Below, piece by piece: positions 12,901 through 21,900 of a stretch of DNA of 64,000 nucleotides. Under the pieces are notes generated by a model that ran no database searches, was not told the DNA's origin, and saw nothing but the letters and a program-made list of their open reading frames with translations. Source of the DNA: Ashinkailepas kermadecensis (lineage: Eukaryota > Arthropoda > Thecostraca > Neolepadidae); contig JAOTOM010005052.1 in the NCBI GenBank assembly GCA_034440615.1, positions 745,981-809,980 on the forward strand, in the 5' to 3' direction. The translations under genes and the position numbers were made by a program. Positions within the stretch are counted from its first letter, which is position 1, and each line of letters begins with the position of its first letter.

Positions 12901-15900
12901 AGCGTCGGGGGCCGCCCGGCCGTGGAGCCGCCGTCTCGACGACCGCCGCCGCCACGCCCCCAGCCGCCGGCCACCACGCCCACCACCGCCGCACCCACCA
13001 CCGCCGCCACCACCACCACCCAGCCAACCACCACCACCAGAAGGTAGTGAGAGCCGCCAACCAGGCGATGCGGCGCCGCCAGGGGACGTGGGTAGTTGCA
13101 GCAGCGGGTGGTAGGTGAATGCTAGTAAGTCTTGACTGTCTCCCAGCACGTGGTGGTGGTAACTGTCAGAAGCTGATGGGTAGTTGCAGCAGCAGATGGT
13201 GTGTGACTGCTGGCAAGTCATGACTGTCTCCCAGCACGTGATGGTGGTAACTGTCAGAAGCTGATGTGTGCAGCAGCAGATGGCGTGTGACTGCTGGCAA
13301 GTCATGACTGTCTCCCAGCACGTGATGGTGGTAACTGTCAGAAGCTGATGTGTGCAGCAGCAGATGGCGTGTGACTGCTGGCAAGTCATGACTGTCTCCC
13401 AGCACGTGGTGGTGGTAACTGTCAGAAGCTGATGTGTGCAGCAGCAGATGGTGTGTGACTGCTGGCAAGTCATGACTGTCTCCCAGCACGTGGTGCTAGC
13501 TGTCAAAAGCTGATGGGTAGCTGATAAAGATTCAGGAGCGTTTATTTTTGTGATTTTTGTGGTGGTAGCAATACCTGAAGGCAATGCACCGGTGCAAATG
13601 GATTGGGGGCGCGTCCCATAGCATCCCATATTAAAGGTTACATTATTGGGGAGGGGAGGGATGAGCTGAAATGTGTTGAGCTCAAATGACAATACCTACA
13701 AGTCGACACCCATGTAGGTATTGTCAGCCCGCCTCTGTTAAGAGCTGAGTTAGCGCCGGCGACACCGTCCGTGTCATGACCTGTGACCTTGCCTGGGGCG
13801 CTGTCCCTTTTGTGAGCTGGGACGTGACCTTTAGTGCTGCCAATTGTGTGACCTGGAATGTGATCTGACGGATGAGCCGACCTGACCTGTCTTGCTGCCT
13901 TTCCGGTATGTAACATGACCGGTGAACTGTAGTGACCTGTGGCAGTGTTAAAATAATGTTTTTTTCGTTAGGTATGAGATATTGAAATGAGAACAGTAGG
14001 ATGTCGAAATTTGCCATGGAATCAGTGTTGTTTAAAATGCTTTTGATGTCTTTCAGACTCAAATTTGAGCCAATGGCGTACTTAGAACTGTACTATTATC
14101 GTTTGTTTCGAGATTCATAATTTAGGAAGAGATATTCTGGATAGAGAGAAAAGTGCATATGCCATAAATTTGTATTGTATGACATATCACATTGTAGGTA
14201 ATTCCTTTACCAGAAATTGCGTTGCGAGATGTTCGTGTATCACCGTCTCTTATCGAGAGCATGACCATGATACTTATGAACGGGATCCTGTTAGAAAGGA
14301 GCCACGAAGACTTCATAATACGTGGATACTTCTTGGAGAAGGATGTCGATTGAGTGTTCAGAAAGTGGTATATTCCACCCTATTTCACGAATACTTTATT
14401 ACCGCCTGTGGTTACCCGTGGCCCGTCGCAGGTACCGTGGCATCAGCAGGCTACGACCGACGCGGAGACAACGACCGGAGACCAAGGTCACGTTCCCGCC
14501 GTACCGGCCCAGCCGACCCAACCGGAAGCCAGGTCAGTGCTGGTCCTACCCTGCAGAGGTCACGTCCCCACTCTACAAGCTCGCGGTCATGTCATCACCG
14601 GCAGATACGAGGTCACATCTCTCCCCTCTCCGCTCCCTGGCAAACTCGATGTTACATCATCACCCTACAAATCCGCGGCAAGAGTCTAACTCTGCAGACG
14701 CGCGGTGTGAAATTTCCGCCGTACGTGCACTGTCTTTTGTTTGCATCCAACCGTCATTCCAACCGTCATTCCCACCGTCATTCCCACCGTCATTCCTGTC
14801 GTCATTCCCACCGTAGCCATTATCACCGTCACTAACACCGTCATTCCCACAGCAGAGGACCGGCGTGCCCAGTCAGCAGTCTGACTGTAGGAGTCAGTTG
14901 GTAGTGTGGACTGACTGAGGTAGTGTTGACTGGCTGGGATAGTGTTGACTTGCTGGGATTGTGTTGACTGGCTGGGATTGTGTTGACTAGCTGGGATAGT
15001 GTTGACTGACGAGGATATTGTTGACCGGCTGTGAAATTGTTGAATGATGACTGGCTGGGCTCTTGCTGGCTTATGTGCTGGACTAGAATGAGTGGGTTCC
15101 CACCCGGCTGATTTATGGATCTCGATTGTGAATACTGTGTCGTTTTACGAAGGAAGAATGTGTATGTACAACGTGTTCAATATCGGCAATGTGTGCAAAC
15201 CACGGGCAACACGGCAGCTCTCAAGATCTGTGGATAAAATGAATGTATGCAGGGGACCCTGGTATGGGATTTTATGTAGAAGGAAGATAATAATCCATGA
15301 TTATATCCTCAGGTTATACTGTTTGGCAATTGGTCAGCTTTTGAATTACAGAACCTACTATCACGGTGTAATATCTGGCTTCAATCACAAATTATACTAT
15401 CACAGTGGAATATCAGTTTTTAATTTCAGAACCTACTATAACAGTATATCAGGTTTAGGATCAGGAGCCCTATTTAAATACAGAACATACTATAACAGTG
15501 CAATAACAGGTTTGAATTACATAACCTAATTTAAGAATATAACATTATGTTTGCCGCCCCGGTAGCTCAGTTGGTTAGAGCGCTGGCCTGCACTGGTCTC
15601 CTCTGTCCTGGCAACACAGGGTTCGAGTCGCTTCACGCGCTCGCATTTAGCCCCCGGCTGGGAGGGTCAATTGGCGGCTGGCCCGATAAGGCCGGGGACG
15701 AGCTACCGGGCGGCCGTGTCGGTGCATTGACGGCACGTTAGACTTTCGGTCTAAATTCTGCCGTTGAACTGGAATTCATGGATCGGGTGGTGGGGCCAGG
15801 GTTCACGCAACAAGCTCTGCTTAGCAATAGAACCCTGGTTCATAAAACCACCCCAGCAGGAATTCGGATTAATTTTTTTTAAAGAAGAAAAAAGTACAAA

Positions 15901-18900
15901 ACCTACCATAACAGTGCATTATCAGGTTTAGGATCGGGAGCCCTTGCTGTGTTTGCGCCCCATAGAACCATCCTATCTGTACAATGAAAAACTTGCCGGA
16001 AATCGTCCGTTATTTTTCGGAAGAACCTGATGTTTTTTTTAAAGATGCCCCATGTGCAAAATGATATGACCCCAGGCCCCCTCTGGATCCCCCAGTGGGT
16101 CGAACCTCTAATTGTTCCAGAATCCACGTTTTGAAACGATTCAACGGAGAAAATATTTCACTTTAAAAAAAGCTAAGGACCTGGATACAGTCCCATTCAT
16201 CTTGTACTCCAAGAGCCAAAGCAAAAACTCCGGTGCTGAAGCCAATGTTCAAGGACGCTGGGACTCGATACAAAGGTCCGGCACCAACGCCCTCGGAAGT
16301 ATGTAGGAAGTTACGCCACTGTACCTGACAGGGGCTGCCAGTGTGCCATTGTCTATGGGTGTCTGACAGTGTCTGCGCGTGTCTGGCAGTGTCTGTGCAT
16401 GTCTGGCAGTGTCTGTGGGTATCTGGCAGTGTCTGTGGATGTCTGGCAGTGTCTGTGGATGTCTGGCGGTGTCTGTGGGTGTCTGGCAGTGTCTGTGGAT
16501 GTCTGGCAGTGTCTGTGGATGTCTGGCAGTGTCTGTGGGTGTCTGGCAGTGTCTGCGCGTGTCTGGCAGTGTCTGTGGATGTCTGGCGGTGTCTGTGGGT
16601 GTCTGGCAGTGTCTGTGGATGTCTGGCGGTGTCCGTGGGTGCCTGACAGGTTCGAATGGTCTCTGACAAGGTCTGAGGGTAGCTGACGGTGCTGACAGTG
16701 TATGACTGTAGCTGACATTGTCTGTGGATGTCTGACAGTGTCTGATGTTGCAGATGAATCGTCCATCAACATTCCCGGGCTTGGAGGTGCCCCTGAAGAT
16801 CAATATTTCGGCAATTTCGGCGAGAGGATTCCGGTAAGTCTGACCTGCTACTCCATCGTAATTTTGCAAATAGTAATCTCCAAGAAGTGTTGCACGCACA
16901 TGTGTCACCTGCCGCGTGTCACCTGTCACGTGTCACCTGCCATGTGTCACCTGCCACGTGTCACCTGCCACGTGTCACCTGCCACGTGTCACCTGCCACG
17001 TGTCACCTGCCACGTGTCACCTGCCACGTGTCACCTGCCACGTGTCACCTGCCACGTGTCACGTGCCACACATCACCTGCCACATATAACCTGTCACGTG
17101 TCATCTACCACGTGTCACCTTCCACGTGTCACCTACCACGTGTCACCTGCCACGTGTCACCTGCCACGTGTCACCTGTCACGTGTCACCTGCCACGTGTC
17201 ACCTGCCACATGCCACCTGTCACGTGTCGCCTGCCACGTGTCACCTGCCACGTGTCACCTGCCACGTGTCACCTGCCATGCACGCCTACTGATATACACA
17301 GACCGACTGCAGCCTGTCCCTCCCTCTTGACCTTGAGAGTTTGTCGTCCCATCCCCACTGGCATCTCCCTTCGTGTGCGCTGCAGGATTGCAACTTGGGG
17401 ACGTTTTTTCTGGATATCGTTTTTATCCATCTTATCAATAAGGATCAGTCCTAGTTTTGCTAGGCCAAAGTTCCAGGGAAGTGTTAGTTCTAGGGAAAAA
17501 AATCACTCATCTCACGCAGTGATATATCTTGGAATAATAAATATAAATAAATAATATCAATAAATAAATAATAATTATAATACGGAAGGCTGATGTACAA
17601 TGGAGGGGCGTTGGTTTCATTCTTACATATGTTGTGTTTGATTTTATAATGTTTCCGATAATCAGTGACGTAACTAGGAATTATAAGTGCGTGGGGATTA
17701 TGAAGGCTACATACATCACGACAAAGATGCATTATACTGCAATCGGTATCACGAACACTGACTAACTCATGATCCCTGATGTTGATTTCTAGCTAAATGT
17801 CATGACGAATAGCGACTTCAAGACAAATGTGGCGCAATCCCGATTTTGTTTCTGTTCGTATCAACTTTGGCGTCTCAACTAGACCATAGCACGGGTTGGA
17901 TATCCGTACAAATGTCCGTTTGGTATGGATAATGGAGTGGGTTGGATATAATTTGTTGAACATGATCAGATATGGATGGGATATGGATTACTCCAACTTT
18001 CTTCGTGAAAGCGAAAATTCAACAAAATAATCATGATTACTTCCATTTACCATCCATAATTGCACATAATAGCATGTGGTCAGGGTTAGATTTGTGCTTC
18101 GTAACCCTGGATGTGGATATAAGAATTTGGAGGTAATCAAATATGGAGATAATATTTGTCTCCCGAACTATGATATCACAATTTCAACTTACATTTGCCA
18201 ATTAATTGGAGAACACTTTCACATAGCAGTTCATTGTCAAGCAGCGCTATTCAACCTCGAAAAGAGATTTAAAAAATGAGAGGATAATTGTCAGGACAGG
18301 ATGGTCTGGATGGGAACAATCCAGCAAAAATCATTTTTCCAACCCCAGTTGTGATTGGCTCATGCAGTAAAAAGTTCCCTAATAGTGTATAATGTCACCA
18401 ACAAAGAAGCACATTGTCACACTCATATCTGCAGGCATTCTCAACATCAAACACATGCATAAGTAGCTTGAGCTGTATTCATTCCATTGTTCTATCAATA
18501 TCCAGTCATCAAACTTTATGCAAACCAAATGAATGCAATCACACCATCAATCAGCTTGTCGGCATACCACCAATAACCAACAGCATACCACCAATAACTA
18601 CTAGCAACTACCAATACTCGCATTCAGCAACTCACTCGTCTCACTTGTAGCTTGATTCTCACCTAGGTAGATGCCTACTGCCTAGGCACTGCCTCGATGC
18701 ATGCCCATGATGTAGAAATGGGACACGCCACAGTTGGTGAGCCAAAGCAACTGTTGATTTACATATTCGATATACATATTCGATTCGATAGCATAATGCA
18801 ACGAACATCACGTTGTACGCATTATAATTGTCATTGTTCAGGAGAACAATGCAAGTGCCGTTCCTGGCCCTTTAAAATTAACTTGCAAAACACTGCATCC

Positions 18901-21900
18901 AACATTCACGCCACGGGTCAAACGCAGGGTTTACCAATACGCGCTGAAGGGATGGGGTACAGGCTAGTGTCGACGCCTGCAAACTGAGTCTTTCTCAATT
19001 TTCGGAACTGACGGGTCCACATCCGGCACTAAAGTTGGCGATACTGTGAATAAATTGGCATAGTAACCCGAAATTATATTTATTTATAGTACGGAGTTTG
19101 TCGTCCCATCCCCACTGGCATCTCCCGTCGTGTGCGTTGCAGGATTGCAACTTGGGGACGTTTTTTTTTCTGGGTATCGTTTTTATCCATCTTATCAATA
19201 AGGATCAGTCCTAGTTTTGCTAGGCCAAAGTTCATGGAGGAACAAGTTGGTGGTGCCAAATCACTACCAAAGCCAAGCGTGCGTGCCAAATCACTTCCGA
19301 AGTGGCCTCAGTAGGGCATTTGATTTGTTGGTCATCACAACTATCTTTTGACTTTTTGTTGGCACACTCGACAACTCATGATGTTCTAATATTTGCTTCA
19401 TTAGGACTAAAGCAAACATGAAAAAGACTGATAAGATGAACGATACAACGTAACATAACGTAACATACACCAAATATAACATTCTTTGTGTTGATAACTA
19501 GACATCTGAATGCATAGAAAGCATTCAGATATCGAGTTTGTGCTAATTGTCGCTACAGGCATTCGTTTAAAGAATAGGAAGAATTGATAACAATTTTATA
19601 TCAAGACTCAATCCTCCGATGGAAATGACGTGAACGAAGTCAGTGACCCCCCCCCCCCACACACACTCCCCGCTCGACGAATTTTGGAGCCGATGGCACC
19701 TCGCAGAGTATAATGTTTTTCCCCTCTGGAGGATTTGCGCGCCTCCCGCTTCCTTCCATCCCATTTAACTGTCCTGAAGCCGCCGCTGTATCCATGGTGT
19801 CATTTCCAGTGCTTATTTGGCTTGGAAATCATGGTAGTCAACCATAGGGAAACTTCCCCATCCCATGTGCCTAACTGAGGTAGCCGTGATATAAGGCAAT
19901 GGCTTCGATGCACGTTTCTCATATATCCTGGAGTTTTCTGGGTTTTTTTCTCATTGGAAGTAATTCAGACGGAAAAGTACGCTGTCATATGTCAAGCCCA
20001 GCTGAGACATAGCGTCCGTTCCCGTGGCTTCAGCATGAGAAACTCAGTGGAGTTCGGTTGAGATTTGATGCTGGAACAACCGGTGGATTTTGGTGGAGAT
20101 ATCAGCTGACTGTGGGAAGACTTATGATACGTTTGGCGCAGGTTCGTAGTTGGTGTGGCTGTTCTCGCTGATGTTTGTGTGGTCTCCAGCTCCTTCTTAG
20201 AATATTTTCCATTGTTTTGCTAGTGATTTAATGTTTATTCTGGGATGGAATCAGTTTGGGAAACAAAACAAGCATGGTGCAGTTCAATTCGACACAGTTG
20301 GAGGCCAATCAAGCATTGTCCTGGCAACTGCCAAGCGGTCAGGAACATCGTGGAACTCCACTGTAAATGAGTCCAACCAGGGCATCAAATGCCTAAGGCA
20401 AAAGTTGAATGAAAATTGCGAAGGCAGAAGAAGTCCGGAACAATAGCAATCATGGGTAATGTCATGGAGATGCGCTGATTTAAAAGATTAATGTCATCAC
20501 CACTCATTGGTGGTAAATTGTTTAAGTAATACATAGCCGCAGTTAGCTATGTAGGTAGGTACCTCTCTCAACCCAGGTGGGCACCTCAACCTATGACTGT
20601 GGTTCATTGTTGAGCGTGCCACTTTCTGGCTGGGTGACTAGATGTGCACTGCAAGGTATATGAATGCTGATCATAGTGAACCGAAACAAGCTACCAACTC
20701 ACATTGATGTATGTTTTACGCTCTACATGAAATGATGGTTTGTCTCGTATGTAACGAAGCCAACTTCGGACCCCTCTTCCGAATGCGTTCAGCAGCCTAA
20801 TCGCGGTTGCTCTCATGTATCCCATGGATCGGAGCTCCGAGCGGATCCCGGTCGGCCGGCCGGCACCTGCCGCCGCCGCCGGCAGCACGGCGCCTCGAGC
20901 TGCGGCTGTGGCCGGGGATGTTATGCCACGTCAGATCCGGCGTCGGCGCGGCGACGGCCGGTCGGCGGACGCTGTGTCGTCATGGGATTGTGGCACCCAT
21001 GCGCCTGTTGATACAGTTCGCTTGTTATCCGTGCGACAGGTGCGGTGGTGTTCCCTGCAACGCTCGCCACGTGCGGCCTGCACGTGCGCCCGGTGTGACG
21101 ACCGTTTGTCTGTTTTCAGGCCGACGCCAACGGGATCAGGCGCAGGTGAGCCAATTGCGCCAACTCTCAACTCGAGCTGTGCGACCAGCACAACTCCCGA
21201 CTCCAGTGGCGTAACCACGGAATAATCCCCCCCCCCCAACCGCAGCTGTGTTGCCAGCGCAACTGCCAACTCCAGTCGCGTAACCACTACATACCCCCCC
21301 ACCACCACCACCCACCCACCCACAAAAAAAATGCAGCTGTGTGACCACCACAACTCATGACTTTGACCATGTAACACGACATTCACACCAAGGTACAGTT
21401 GGACAACCATCGCAATAACTTCTAGCCCCGCATGCGTGACCACTGCATCCATTCGTAACCCCGCCTACGTAACCACCGCATCCACTGTTTAATTCATTCT
21501 TAAATATAATATGGAATGACCCTGTGTACTTGTCATTATTTTCACAAGAACAACTATAGCAAATTGCACTCTCTTCATGCTAGATATTAGTAAACAAACT
21601 GGAATCAGTTCTGGCAAAGACAAAAACAACATATACCTCATCCGTTCCAATATACGTTCTAAGCAAAACAAGTCGATGAGCGCAATTTCTTCCTATCCCA
21701 GTGAGTCACAAGTCGAGGCTGATTTGTGTTTCCTAAACGTGGTGATCGGAAGAAAATGAATAACAAAAAGACTCTTAAATATTAAATATTCTGCCGAGAC
21801 CGAGAACAAATAATTGGAGGTGGGCCTGCAATTTATTCATGGAAATCACTGAAATCAGAAGAGCCCCCCCTCTACGTACCTGTGTTGCTGCTGAAGATGA

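Noticed and set aside
12527..13692. Minus-strand frames rich in Trp/Val/Gly over exon 6 and nearby arrays
   Set aside because: Shadow frames of the Pro/Thr-coding exon and of two minisatellites.
15553..15640. tRNA gene
   Set aside because: A and B boxes are present, but the T and anticodon stems do not pair and a SINE body follows directly.
20796..21060. GC-rich Cys- or Ala-coding frames as an extra Spätzle exon between exons 8 and 9
   Set aside because: Exons 8 and 9 already join in phase. The frames disagree on which would be coding, and no clean acceptor/donor pair of length divisible by three was found.
21203..21220. CAGTGGCGTAACCAC as a third hAT-like terminus
   Set aside because: It lies within loose local repeats of CCAGTCGCGTAACCAC, and no inverted partner or target duplication was seen.
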